From Actinomyces ruminicola (GTDB taxonomy: Bacteria > Actinomycetota > Actinomycetes > Actinomycetales > Actinomycetaceae): DNA of 64,000 nucleotides. The translations under genes and the position numbers were made by a program. Of the stretch, positions 1-8,546 are shown one piece after another (the first letter of the stretch is position 1; every line of letters begins with the position of its first letter). Below the pieces are notes generated by a model. That model made no database searches, was not told where the DNA came from, and saw only the letters and a program-made list of their open reading frames with translations. Where the stretch lies: contig NZ_FNIM01000006.1 of the NCBI RefSeq assembly GCF_900103885.1, forward strand, positions 62,001-126,000. Reading direction: 5' to 3'.

Positions 1-1147
1 CGGCCGGGTCCAGGAGCGGGTCGACGGCGCGCGGCGCCAGCCGCAGCACGCGTCGCCGCAGCGCCGGATCATCGAGCTGGTGGAGTACGAGATGATGCGG
101 CAGCAGGCTGTAGAGCACTTCGCCACGGGCCTCGCGGCGCGGGCCGGGTCGGCCATCGACCAGGTCGGAGATCATCGACAGCATCGGGTTGACACCGGCA
201 GCGCTCATATAGAAGGAGTTGCGGCCGATGCGCGGATTGACCTCGAAGAAGACGGCCCGCCCGTCGCGCGGGTCGATCTTGATGTCGAAGTTCGCGAAGC
301 CGCGGTAGCCGACGGAGGCCAGCAGGCGCTCCGCCCCCGCCCACAGCTCCGGATACGCCTCGGTGATCATCGCCACCGGGTTGCCGATGAGCGTGGGCGC
401 GTGGTCCTCGAGCAGCACCCGAGCCGAGCCGATCACCGTCGTCTCCCCGGTGGAGGCGATATAGGCGGTCACCGAGCGCATGGCGTCGTCCTGACCGGGG
501 ATGCGTTCCTGGATCAGGAAGGTGGAGTCGAAGCCGGCCCGCCGCAGGTCCTGCCACAGCGCGCGCAGCTGAGCCGGGGTGTCGAGGAAGTAGATCTTCC
601 GCTTGCCCTCGAACTCCAGGTCGTCCCAGTCTGAGCCGATGGCCGCCTTGCCCACCAGTGGGAAGGGGATGTCGATCTCCGGGTCGCCGTCGGCGAGGTC
701 GGCGCCGGTGATCTCGACCTGCCGCGGCGTGTGCAGGCCCAGCGCGGCACAGGCCTGCGCGAAGCCGACCTTGTTGCTCAGCTCGTCCATGGCCTGCACC
801 GAGGGGAAGGGGACGACGTAGCGCGGCTCGAGCTCGTGCCTGTGGGCGGCCAGATCCCGCGCGACCGAGTCCCGGTTGGCCATCACGATGGCGCTGCGCT
901 CCCCACGTCCGTCCGCCAGTTCGTGCAGCCGGGCGAGCATGGCGGCGGTGTCGTTGGACACCTGCGGCACGACGTCGATGTACGCGGAAAGGCTGATGGC
1001 CTCGATCGGGCTGGCCGACAACAGCTTGACCCGCTGACCGGTTGCGTCGTGGAGCTGGCGAGCCAGGGCGTAGGCGCCGATATCGCCGCCAATGACGACG
1101 GGGAGTAGGTCCGGTCGGGAGGGGGTTTGGCGCTGCGAGCGGGGCAA
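1..1147 (-). CDS. ATP-grasp carboxylate-amine ligase (3' end beyond window)
   Basis: Partial gene; the C-terminus lies beyond the window edge. I place the start at a TTG (1145-1147) because AGGAGG sits 6 nt upstream and there is no ATG in frame near it. The protein opens with a Rossmann-like pre-ATP-grasp segment (VVIGGDIGAYALA, about residues 16-28). The late ATP-grasp metal-binding strand reads FEVNPRIGRNSFY around residues 300-312, as in the carboxylate-amine ligase branch that includes D-aspartate ligase. Such enzymes activate a carboxylate as an acyl phosphate and join it to an amine. Actinomycetaceae have amino-acid interpeptide bridges and a FemX-like gene lies at 6.6-7.8 kb, so peptidoglycan bridge formation is a reasonable inference, but the substrate cannot be read from sequence. 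Confidence 0.75.
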   Translation of the reverse strand, partial: MPRSQRQTPSRPDLLPVVIGGDIGAYALARQLHDATGQRVKLLSASPIEAISLSAYIDVVPQVSNDTAAMLARLHELADGRGERSAIVMANRDSVARDLAAHRHELEPRYVVPFPSVQAMDELSNKVGFAQACAALGLHTPRQVEITGADLADGDPEIDIPFPLVGKAAIGSDWDDLEFEGKRKIYFLDTPAQLRALWQDLRRAGFDSTFLIQERIPGQDDAMRSVTAYIASTGETTVIGSARVLLEDHAPTLIGNPVAMITEAYPELWAGAERLLASVGYRGFANFDIKIDPRDGRAVFFEVNPRIGRNSFYMSAAGVNPMLSMISDLVDGRPGPRREARGEVLYSLLPHHLVLHQLDDPALRRRVLRLAPRAVDPLLDPA

Positions 1148-1231
1148 GTGGGACCTCCTGCTGGTGTGCCCGGGAACCGGGCCGCATTCAGAAACGAAGA
1201 CCCCGGGCCATTCGGTCCGAGGTCTTGCCGG

Positions 1232-1303
1232 TGGGCGATACTGGGATCGAACCAGTGACCTCTTCCGTGTCAGGGAAGCGCGCTCCCGCTGCGCCAATCG
1301 CCC
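1232..1303 (-). tRNA. tRNA-Val (GAC)
   Basis: Cloverleaf on the minus strand. The acceptor GGGCGAT pairs with ATCGCCC and is followed by discriminator A. The anticodon loop reads CTGACAC with anticodon GAC, and the T-loop GTTCGATCC is present. CCA is not encoded. It is separated by one base from the tRNA-Gly upstream, so the two are surely co-transcribed. Confidence 0.95.
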
Positions 1304-1304
1304 G

Positions 1305-1377
1305 AGCGGATGACGGGACTCGAACCCGCGACCCTCACCTTGGCAAGGTGATGCTCTACCAACTGAGCCACATCCGC
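1305..1377 (-). tRNA. tRNA-Gly (GCC)
   Basis: Cloverleaf on the minus strand. The acceptor GCGGATG pairs with CATCCGC. The anticodon stem TCACC/GGTGA encloses loop TTGCCAA (anticodon GCC), and the T-arm is GGGTTCGAGTCCC. It is first in a two-tRNA transcript with tRNA-Val(GAC). Confidence 0.95.
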
Positions 1378-1651
1378 ATGTTCGGCCTCCCTGTGGAGGC
1401 ACGCGAGAAAACTAGCAGAGGGCTACGGACGCTGACAAATCCTCCCGGCCTCGCGCACCGATGACCTCGCTCACGCCTCGCTGCCGACCGCCGTAGTGCG
1501 GCGCGGGCCGGCATGCGGGTGGCCGGAGCTCCACGATCCGGCCGCCCGCAGCCATCGGGGCGCCCGCGGACCTCCGAGGTGCAGGCGTTCGGTACGAAGT
1601 CATATGCAAGGTTCCCGTACCAGGACGTCAATCCGTGGCACAGTTGAGCCC

Positions 1652-4072
1652 ATGCACAGTCCCGCACTCGTCTCGGCCGACTCGGCGGAGCAGTCAGCAC
1701 AGCCCGTCGAGTCGCCCGCACAGCAGCCCAGCATCCAACCGTCGGTTCCGCAGCCAGCGGCGGAACCGGAGCGTCCCGAGCGGGCGGTATGGCCGGGCCG
1801 CCCCTACCCGCTGGGCGCCAACTACGACGGCTCGGGCACGAACTTCGCCCTGTACTCCTCAGCGGCCGAGGCCGTGGAGCTGTGCCTGTTCGACGACGAC
1901 GGCCGGGAGACCCGCATCCCGCTGACCGAGGAGGACGCGGATGTGTGGCACGCCTACCTGCCGTCCGTGCAGCCGGGCCAGCACTACGGCTACCGGGTGC
2001 ACGGCCCCTACGATCCGGCCAACGGTCATCGCTGCGACCCCTCCAAGCTCCTCCTGGATCCCTATGCGAAGGCGATCTCCGGCGAGGTGACCGGCTCGCG
2101 AGCCCTTTACTCCTACGACTTCGAGGATCCGTCGGCGCGCAACCAGGAGGACTCCGCCCCGGTCACCATGCGCTCGGTGGTGGTCTCCCCGTACTTCGAC
2201 TGGGGCCGGGACCGGCCGCCCAGCCACGAGTACCACAACACCATCATCTACGAGGCGCACGTCAAGGGCATGACCAAGCTCAACGAGCGCATCCCCGAGC
2301 ACCTGCGGGGCACCTACGCGGGCCTGGCCGAGCCGGCGGTGATCGAGCACCTCAAGGACCTGGGCATCACCGCGATCGAGTTGATGCCCGTGCACCAGTT
2401 CGTCAACGACACCTTCCTGCAGGACAAGGGGCTGTCGAACTACTGGGGCTACAACACCATCGGCTACTTCGCCCCGCACAACGCCTACGCCGCCCACGGC
2501 ACCGACGGGCAGCAGGTCCAGGAGTTCAAGACGATGGTCAAGGCCTTCCACGAGGCCGACATCGAGGTACTCCTGGACGTGGTCTACAACCACACGGCCG
2601 AGGGCAACCACATGGGCCCCACACTGTCCTTCCGCGGTATCGACAACGCCGCCTACTACCGCCTGGTGGACGGCGACCAGGCCCACTACTTCGACACCAC
2701 CGGCACCGGCAACTCCCTGCTGATGCGCTCCCCGGCGGTCCTCCAGCTGATCATGGACTCGCTGCGCTACTGGGTCACCGAGATGCATGTGGACGGATTC
2801 CGCTTCGACCTGGCCTCCACCCTGGCCCGGCAGTTCCACGAGGTGGACAAGCTCTCGGCCTTCTTCGACATCATCCACCAGGACCCGATCCTGTCCCAGG
2901 TCAAGCTCATCGCCGAGCCGTGGGACGTGGGCGAGGGCGGCTACAACGTGGGCGAGTTCCCCGCCCTGTGGAGCGAGTGGAACGGCAAGTACCGGGACAC
3001 GGTGCGCGACTTCTGGAGGGGGGAGCCCTCCACCCTGGGCGAGTTCGCCGCGCGGATCACCGGTTCGTCGGACCTCTACCAGCGCTCCGGCCGCACCCCC
3101 GTGTCCAGCATCAACTTCGTCACCGCGCACGACGGCTTCACCCTGCACGACCTGGTCTCCTACAACACCAAGCACAACGAGGCCAACGGCGAGGGAGGCG
3201 CCGACGGCGCCTCGGACAACCGCTCCTGGAACTGCGGCGCGGAGGGCCCGACGGACGATCCCGACGTGCTGGCGCTGCGGGGGCGGCAGGTGCGCAACTT
3301 CATCGCCACCATGATGTTCAGCCAGGGCGTGCCCATGCTCTGCCACGGCGACGAGATGGGCCGCACCCAGGGCGGCAACAACAACGGCTACTGCCAGGAC
3401 AATGAGATCACCTGGGTCAACTGGGACCTGACCGAGGAGCAGGAGGACCTGCTGCAGTTCACGCGCAACATGATTCGCCTGCGCCGGGAGCATCCGGTGC
3501 TGCGCCGGCGCCGGTTCTTCACCGGCGCGGCCGGCCACGGCGGGGAGTCCGAGCTCGGCGAGATCGAGTGGCTCAGCCCCTCCGGCGCCCGCATGACCGA
3601 CGAGGACTGGGACACCTGGTACGCCCGGGCGATCACCGTCTTCCTCAACGGCCATGCCATCCACGAGCCCGACGAGCGCGGCCAGCGCATCGACGATGAC
3701 TCCTTCCTGGCGCTGTTCAACGCCTCCGGCGAGGACATTGTGTTCACCCTGCCGGGTCCGGGTCACAGTCCCCGCTGGTGCACCGTGCTCGACACCGCCC
3801 CGAGCACGGCTCCCCGCCCCCAGCAGGTGGCGACCGGCTCCGGCGAGGAGTGGGAAGCCGGCCAGCAGGTGACGGTGGAGGCCCACTCCATGCTGTTCCT
3901 CATCTCCATCCCCGAACCGGAGCCGGAAGCGCCCGAGGACCGGCGTGAGCATGAGGAGACGGCCGCTGACACCGCCGATACGGCCGCCGAGGTCACCGGG
4001 GCGGCCACCGGTGCCGTCGGCCCGACCGCCCCGACACAGCTGAACGCAGCAACGGCAGGAGGCGCCGCATGA
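1652..4072 (+). CDS. glgX: Glycogen debranching enzyme GlgX
   Basis: 806-aa GH13 isoamylase-type enzyme that hydrolyses alpha-1,6 branches of glycogen or limit dextrins. After an N-terminal carbohydrate-binding (CBM48-like) part (WPGRPYPLGANYDGSGTNF) comes the alpha/beta barrel. The predicted catalytic residues are Asp386 in GFRFDLAS, Glu422 in AEPWD and Asp494 in TAHDGF. I chose ATG 1652 because the upstream in-frame sequence is low-complexity and unlike the family; CACAGT stands 7 nt before it, a possible weak leaderless -10. The tail after about residue 760 is Ala/Thr/Glu-rich and probably disordered. The stop overlaps the treY start by 4 nt (ATGA), so the pair is translationally coupled. 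Confidence 0.95.
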   Translation: MHSPALVSADSAEQSAQPVESPAQQPSIQPSVPQPAAEPERPERAVWPGRPYPLGANYDGSGTNFALYSSAAEAVELCLFDDDGRETRIPLTEEDADVWHAYLPSVQPGQHYGYRVHGPYDPANGHRCDPSKLLLDPYAKAISGEVTGSRALYSYDFEDPSARNQEDSAPVTMRSVVVSPYFDWGRDRPPSHEYHNTIIYEAHVKGMTKLNERIPEHLRGTYAGLAEPAVIEHLKDLGITAIELMPVHQFVNDTFLQDKGLSNYWGYNTIGYFAPHNAYAAHGTDGQQVQEFKTMVKAFHEADIEVLLDVVYNHTAEGNHMGPTLSFRGIDNAAYYRLVDGDQAHYFDTTGTGNSLLMRSPAVLQLIMDSLRYWVTEMHVDGFRFDLASTLARQFHEVDKLSAFFDIIHQDPILSQVKLIAEPWDVGEGGYNVGEFPALWSEWNGKYRDTVRDFWRGEPSTLGEFAARITGSSDLYQRSGRTPVSSINFVTAHDGFTLHDLVSYNTKHNEANGEGGADGASDNRSWNCGAEGPTDDPDVLALRGRQVRNFIATMMFSQGVPMLCHGDEMGRTQGGNNNGYCQDNEITWVNWDLTEEQEDLLQFTRNMIRLRREHPVLRRRRFFTGAAGHGGESELGEIEWLSPSGARMTDEDWDTWYARAITVFLNGHAIHEPDERGQRIDDDSFLALFNASGEDIVFTLPGPGHSPRWCTVLDTAPSTAPRPQQVATGSGEEWEAGQQVTVEAHSMLFLISIPEPEPEAPEDRREHEETAADTADTAAEVTGAATGAVGPTAPTQLNAATAGGAA

Positions 4073-6603
4073 CCACCCCTGGCTCCGACCGGCACCTGCC
4101 CTCCCCCTCTCACCGCACCCCGGTGACCACCTACCGGCTGCAGCTGGGCGCGTCCCTGACCTTCGACGACGTGCGTGAGCTGCTGCCCTACCTGGGCGAG
4201 CTGGGTGTCACCGACCTGTACCTGTCGCCAGTGCTGGCCGCCAGCCCGGGGTCTACGCACGGCTACGACGTCGTCGACCACAATCGCATCAGCGACGTCA
4301 TGGGCGGCCGGGAGGGGCTGGAGAGGCTCGCCCGGGCCGCGCACGACGCCGGCATGGGCGTGTTGGTGGACATCGTCCCCAATCACATGGCGGTGCCGAC
4401 GCCGCTGTGGCACAACCCCGTCCTGTGGTCGGTGCTGCGTGACGGCGAGGCCTCGCCCTACGCGACCTGGTTCGACGCCCCCCGGGGCGAGAAGCTGTTC
4501 ATGCCGGTGCTGGGCAAGCGCCTCGGGCAGGCGCTCACCGACGGCGACTTCACCATTGAGCGAAGGGCGATCCCCACCGAGCCGGAGCGGGGCCAGCAGT
4601 GGGTGCTGCGCTACTACGACCACGTCTTCCCGCTCGCCGAGGGCACGCACGACCTGCCCCTGCCCGAGCTGCTGCAACAGCAGCACTACCGGCTGGCCTA
4701 CTGGCGGGTGGGTGATGAGGAGCTGAACTACCGCCGCTTCTTCGACATCGCCACGCTCGCGGCCGTACGGGTGGAGGACCCGCAGGTCTTCGCCGGCTCG
4801 CACGCGCTCGTCCTGGAGCTGTTCGACGGAGGCGTGATCGACGCCCTGCGGGTGGATCACCCCGACGGTCTGGCGGACCCGGAGGGTTACTTCGAGCAGC
4901 TGTCCCGCGCCACTGACGGTGCCTGGATCGCCGCCGAGAAGATCCTCGCCCCCGACGAGCTGCTGCCCGGCACGTGGCCCGCCGCGGGCTCGACCGGTTA
5001 CGACGCCGCCTGGCGGATCGATCAGCTGCAAGTCGACCCCGCCGGCGCCGCGCCGCTGGGCGCGCTGATGCAGGAGCTGACCGGCCAGGCACCGATCGAC
5101 TACCCCCGCGTGGCCGCCGACGCCAAGCGGGAGATCATCGCCGGCTCGCTCTCCGCCGAGGTCAACCGGCTGACGCGGCTGCTGTACTCGCTGACCTCGC
5201 AGGACATCTACTTGTCCGACCACACCTTCCGCGATCTGCGGGCCTGCGTCGTCGAGCTGCTGGTGGCCGCGGACCGCTATCGCGCCTACGTGGTTCCGGG
5301 GCGGGCCGCCGATCCCGAGCAGGCCGCCGTGCTGCGGTCCAGCGCCGAGCGGGCGCGTGCGCATCTGACCGCCGAGCAGAGCCAGACCCTGGATCTGGTG
5401 GTGGCGATCCTGCTGGGCGAGGAGATCGGTTCCGGCAAGGTCTCCGCAGTGCCTGAGCGGGGCGAGGTCATCACCCGCTTCCAGCAGGTGTGCGGTGCGG
5501 TGACCGCCAAGGGCGTGGAGGACACCACCTTCTACCGGTGGACGCATCTGACCAGCCTGACCGAGGTGGGCGGTGACCCCGGCGGTTTCGCCCTGTCCGC
5601 TGATGAGGCGCACGCCTGGGCCGCGCGGGTGCAGGCCGGCTGGCCCGCCACCATGGTCACCTCCACCACACACGACACCAAGCGCGGCGAGGACGTGCGC
5701 GCCCGCATCGACGTGCTGGCCTCCTACGGCAACGAGTGGGTGGAACTCGTACACCGGTTGCGCGAGTTGACGGCCGACGCTCGGCCCGCCGATCTGGACG
5801 GGCGCACCGAGAATCTCCTGTGGCAGACGCTGTGGGGTACCTGGGCGCCCGAGACCGCGGACCCGATCGACGCCGAGCGCCTGGGCGCCTACCTGGTCAA
5901 GGCCTCCCGCGAGCAGAAGGCGTGGACCACGTGGACCTCCCCCGACACCGATCGTGAGCGCCGACTCGTCGATTACGCCGGCCACCTGCTCACCCGCGCC
6001 GACGTGTCCGAGCAGCTGGACGCCTTCGCCGCGCTGACCTCCCCGGCCGTGCGCAATACCATTCTGGCCAACAAGGCGATGGCACTGACCTGGTTGGGGG
6101 TGGCTGACGTGTACCAGGGCAGTGAAACGACCCGTACCAGTCTGGTTGATCCGGACAACCGGCGCCCGGTCGCCTATGCGGGCGAAGCCGGCCTGCGCGC
6201 GGCCCTGGAGCGGGCCTCGCGGGCGCGCGCCGGCGCCGACCTCTCGCTGGATGCGGCCAAGCTGCGGCTCACGTCGCGGTTGTGCCGCCTGCGCGCCGAG
6301 CGACCCGAGACCTTCGTGGGGGCGCGTTCGGGTTATCGGCCGCTGCCGGTGAGCACGTCCTGCGCCTTCGCCTACGCTCGGACGCTCGACGGCGAGGACG
6401 ACGTCGTCGTGGTCGTCCGACGCCTCGGGCGGCGCCTGGAGCGCATCGGCGGCTGGGGTGAGCACACCGTGGATCTGCCCGTGGGTCCCTGGGACGACGT
6501 GCTCACGGATGCGCGGGTCCCGGGGGGCTCCCGGCGCCTGTCCGACGTGGTCGCGGACGCGCCGGTGACCGTGCTGGCCCGCCCGCGCCGCATCCGCGAC
6601 TGA
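4069..6603 (+). CDS. treY: Malto-oligosyltrehalose synthase TreY
   Basis: 844-aa GH13 enzyme that isomerises the reducing-end glucose of a malto-oligosaccharide into an alpha,alpha-1,1 linkage, giving maltooligosyltrehalose. Family marks are TYRLQL near the N-terminus, the STHGYDVVDHNRI strand at about residues 63-75, the barrel motif ALRVDHPDGL with the nucleophile Asp near 263, an AEKIL Glu near 290 and STTHDTKRGEDVRAR near 530-545. It overlaps glgX by 4 nt. TreZ, which normally follows to release trehalose, is not next to it in this window. Length and motifs are normal for the family. Confidence 0.93.
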   Translation: MTTPGSDRHLPSPSHRTPVTTYRLQLGASLTFDDVRELLPYLGELGVTDLYLSPVLAASPGSTHGYDVVDHNRISDVMGGREGLERLARAAHDAGMGVLVDIVPNHMAVPTPLWHNPVLWSVLRDGEASPYATWFDAPRGEKLFMPVLGKRLGQALTDGDFTIERRAIPTEPERGQQWVLRYYDHVFPLAEGTHDLPLPELLQQQHYRLAYWRVGDEELNYRRFFDIATLAAVRVEDPQVFAGSHALVLELFDGGVIDALRVDHPDGLADPEGYFEQLSRATDGAWIAAEKILAPDELLPGTWPAAGSTGYDAAWRIDQLQVDPAGAAPLGALMQELTGQAPIDYPRVAADAKREIIAGSLSAEVNRLTRLLYSLTSQDIYLSDHTFRDLRACVVELLVAADRYRAYVVPGRAADPEQAAVLRSSAERARAHLTAEQSQTLDLVVAILLGEEIGSGKVSAVPERGEVITRFQQVCGAVTAKGVEDTTFYRWTHLTSLTEVGGDPGGFALSADEAHAWAARVQAGWPATMVTSTTHDTKRGEDVRARIDVLASYGNEWVELVHRLRELTADARPADLDGRTENLLWQTLWGTWAPETADPIDAERLGAYLVKASREQKAWTTWTSPDTDRERRLVDYAGHLLTRADVSEQLDAFAALTSPAVRNTILANKAMALTWLGVADVYQGSETTRTSLVDPDNRRPVAYAGEAGLRAALERASRARAGADLSLDAAKLRLTSRLCRLRAERPETFVGARSGYRPLPVSTSCAFAYARTLDGEDDVVVVVRRLGRRLERIGGWGEHTVDLPVGPWDDVLTDARVPGGSRRLSDVVADAPVTVLARPRRIRD

Positions 6604-6621
6604 CGTCCGGCCGACCCGGCG

Positions 6622-7761
6622 CTACTGCTGCTCCGGCGCCTCGGCCGCTCCGGGGCGCAGCGAGCGCAGGCGGCCGCGCACTGCGGCCACGCCGGACTCG
6701 GCACGATGCTTAAGCTCCAGTGCCCTGACAAGGCCGGCATATACACGCGGCCGGACGGGCAGGTCCCACGGCCCGGGAATGGCCACGGTCCCCTCGGGCG
6801 TGAACTTGCCCTTGAAGGAACCGACGCCGTTCAGCTCGGGAGTCCGCTCGGAGCCGGCGCCCATCAGGTCCCAGGTGCGCACCCCCCGTTCACGCAGCCA
6901 GCAGCCCTCCTTGTACAGCAGGGCGTCCGCGGCCCGGCCCCGACGTCCCTCCGCCGTCGACGCGGCGTAATAGCGCCCGGCGCCGTCGCCCCACAGGGTG
7001 TCGATGCTCCAGGCCAAGGCCTCGCCCCCGCCTCGGCGGGCGACGTACAGGCGGCAGTGATCGGGGCCGAGAGTGCGCAGCATGGTCCGGTAGGTATCCT
7101 CCGGAGCGGCGCTGAAGCCGTCCCGATCGCCCGTCTCCAGCAGGATCTGGTACAGCTCCCCGAACACCTCCTCGGCCTTGTCGGTCTCGTCGTGGTAGGT
7201 GAGTTCGGTGTTGCGCAGCGCCTTGCGCACATCACGGCGCCCCCGCGGCTTGAAGGAGGCGAGAAAGGCCTCGTCGTCGGCCCGATCCACGTTCAGGATG
7301 ACGGTGTGGTCGTAGGCCATGGTCTGCAGCAGCTCGCGCAGCTCCGGGGCGGGGTGCGTGCAGTGCAGGCGCACGAAGACGACCGCTGGATCGTGGAACC
7401 GCACGCCCTCCACCAGCAGCTCCCGCAGCTCGGCCTCCTCGGCGGCGGTGGGCTCCTCGGCGGCGGTGGGCTCCTCGCCGAGCCACACGGGCGCGTGGCG
7501 GGCCCACAGATACGGAAAGCCGCGCACGTCCATACGGGTCAGTGAGATCAGTGCACGCGGGGTGCCGGCGGCGGTCTCGTAGACCAGCCGCCCCCAGGGC
7601 TCGCGTCCCTCCATGGCGGCGTCGAAGGCGTCCCATGCCGCGGTCTGCTCAATGGGCAGCGTGGTGGCGGCGTCTTCGGCAATACGACGGAAGGTCTCCC
7701 AGTCGATGCGCCGCATGGAGCCGCGGGATGCGAGGGGGGTGGCGTTCTCGGGCGAGGTCAT
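6622..7761 (-). CDS. FemX/FemAB-like peptidoglycan bridge aminoacyltransferase
   Basis: 379-aa GNAT-fold protein of the FemAB type (tandem acyltransferase domains). These transfer amino acids from aminoacyl-tRNA to the lipid II stem peptide to build interpeptide bridges. Supporting segments are FPYLWARHAPVWLG, the SFKPRGRRDVRKALRN core near residue 190 and the late YKEGCWLRERGVRTWDLMGAG and LNGVGSFKGKF stretches, all typical of the family's second domain. Start ATG 7761 follows an AGGA at a fair distance. A tandem 18-bp duplication gives a repeated EEPTAA segment near residue 100. The gene is convergent with treY, only 18 bp apart. The transferred amino acid is unknown. Confidence 0.82.
   Translation of the reverse strand: MTSPENATPLASRGSMRRIDWETFRRIAEDAATTLPIEQTAAWDAFDAAMEGREPWGRLVYETAAGTPRALISLTRMDVRGFPYLWARHAPVWLGEEPTAAEEPTAAEEAELRELLVEGVRFHDPAVVFVRLHCTHPAPELRELLQTMAYDHTVILNVDRADDEAFLASFKPRGRRDVRKALRNTELTYHDETDKAEEVFGELYQILLETGDRDGFSAAPEDTYRTMLRTLGPDHCRLYVARRGGGEALAWSIDTLWGDGAGRYYAASTAEGRRGRAADALLYKEGCWLRERGVRTWDLMGAGSERTPELNGVGSFKGKFTPEGTVAIPGPWDLPVRPRVYAGLVRALELKHRAESGVAAVRGRLRSLRPGAAEAPEQQ
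7441..7476. repeat. Perfect tandem 18-bp duplication inside the FemX-like gene
   Basis: The 18-bp unit GGCGGCGGTGGGCTCCTC occurs twice in a row (7441-7458 and 7459-7476). It keeps the reading frame and duplicates the residues EEPTAA in a probably exposed loop. Its length polymorphism could vary between strains. Confidence 0.9.
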
Positions 7762-7931
7762 GGAGTGTGTTCCTGTCCTGTTCTACTTGGCTGGTGGTGT
7801 CGCGGCCGCGAGCGGCGCCGCCTGGCCCGTCTCACGATAGACCAGGACTCCGGCCCATGGCGTGGTTGGACTCGTCAGACGTGTCGGACCGCCGGATCGG
7901 CGTGGCGACGCTACCTGCGCATATCCGCCGG

Positions 7932-7937
7932 TAGCCT
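7932..7937 (+). promoter_or_regulatory. Leaderless -10 (TAGCCT) of the DUF3000 gene
   Basis: TAGCCT lies exactly 6 nt before the GTG at 7944 and there is no Shine-Dalgarno, so transcription probably starts at the start codon. Confidence 0.6.
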
Positions 7938-7943
7938 GGGGCG

Positions 7944-8546
7944 GTGGCAGACATCCCCCGCGTGCAGGCTCGTGAGGCGGCCGCGGATACGATCCCGGAT
8001 CGCTTCCGCACCGCGCTGGAGTCGCTGCGCTCCACTCCCCGGCCGCGCGGCCTGATCCTTCAGGAGGTGCCTGCGTCGTCCCGCCTGGCCCCGTATGCGG
8101 CGGCGCTGACGGCGGAGACCGTCCAGACCGAGGCGGGCACGCCGGTCGCCTCCGGACGCTTCGTCGTGCTGCACGATCCCGACACTCAGGCCGCGTGGGA
8201 CGGAGACTTCCGCCTGGTGGTGATGGCGCGCTCGCGCGTGGATCAGGAGATCGGCACTGACCCCCTGCTCGGCTCGGCCGCCTGGTCCTGGCTGACCGAC
8301 GCCCTCGACCACGCCGGCGCCGGCAGGCGCGCCCTGGTGGGCACCGTCACCCGGGTGCTGTCAGACACCTTCGGCGGCCTGGAGCTGACGGACGCCTGCG
8401 CGCATGTGGAGATCCGTTCCTCCTGGACGCCGTCCACCCCCGACCTGTCGCCACACCTGCTGGCCTGGTACGAGCTGATCCACCTCACCGCCGGGCACGA
8501 GCCGGAGAGCGCCGTTCCACTGGGCCTGGCGGGGGCGTCCCGGTGA
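7944..8546 (+). CDS. DUF3000 family protein
   Basis: 200-aa conserved actinobacterial protein of unknown function. The family is habitually encoded just upstream of ribonuclease D, as here. It has no signal peptide or membrane segment. Recognisable conserved stretches are FRTALESLR near the N-terminus, RPRGLILQEVPAPSRLAP-like sequence at about residues 30-50 and the C-terminal SAAWSWLTDALD and FGGLE.. segments. The GTG start is set by a TAGCCT box 6 nt upstream (leaderless). Its stop overlaps the rnd start (GTGA), which implies coupled translation and perhaps a role in RNA metabolism, but that is inference from position only. Confidence 0.85.
   Translation: MADIPRVQAREAAADTIPDRFRTALESLRSTPRPRGLILQEVPASSRLAPYAAALTAETVQTEAGTPVASGRFVVLHDPDTQAAWDGDFRLVVMARSRVDQEIGTDPLLGSAAWSWLTDALDHAGAGRRALVGTVTRVLSDTFGGLELTDACAHVEIRSSWTPSTPDLSPHLLAWYELIHLTAGHEPESAVPLGLAGASR

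Noticed and set aside
1859-3952. Long minus-strand ORF (697 aa) inside glgX
   Set aside because: It mirrors the glgX coding frame in GC-rich DNA, is rich in His, Val and Gly with no domain, and glgX has complete catalytic motifs.
5421-5432. Further copy of the GAGATCGGT repeat inside treY
   Set aside because: A single short match (GAGATCGGTTCC) within a coding region and no second unit 23 bp away.
3763-6465. Minus-strand ORF of 900 aa opposite treY
   Set aside because: Antisense of a full-length, motif-rich treY; composition is that of a shadow frame.
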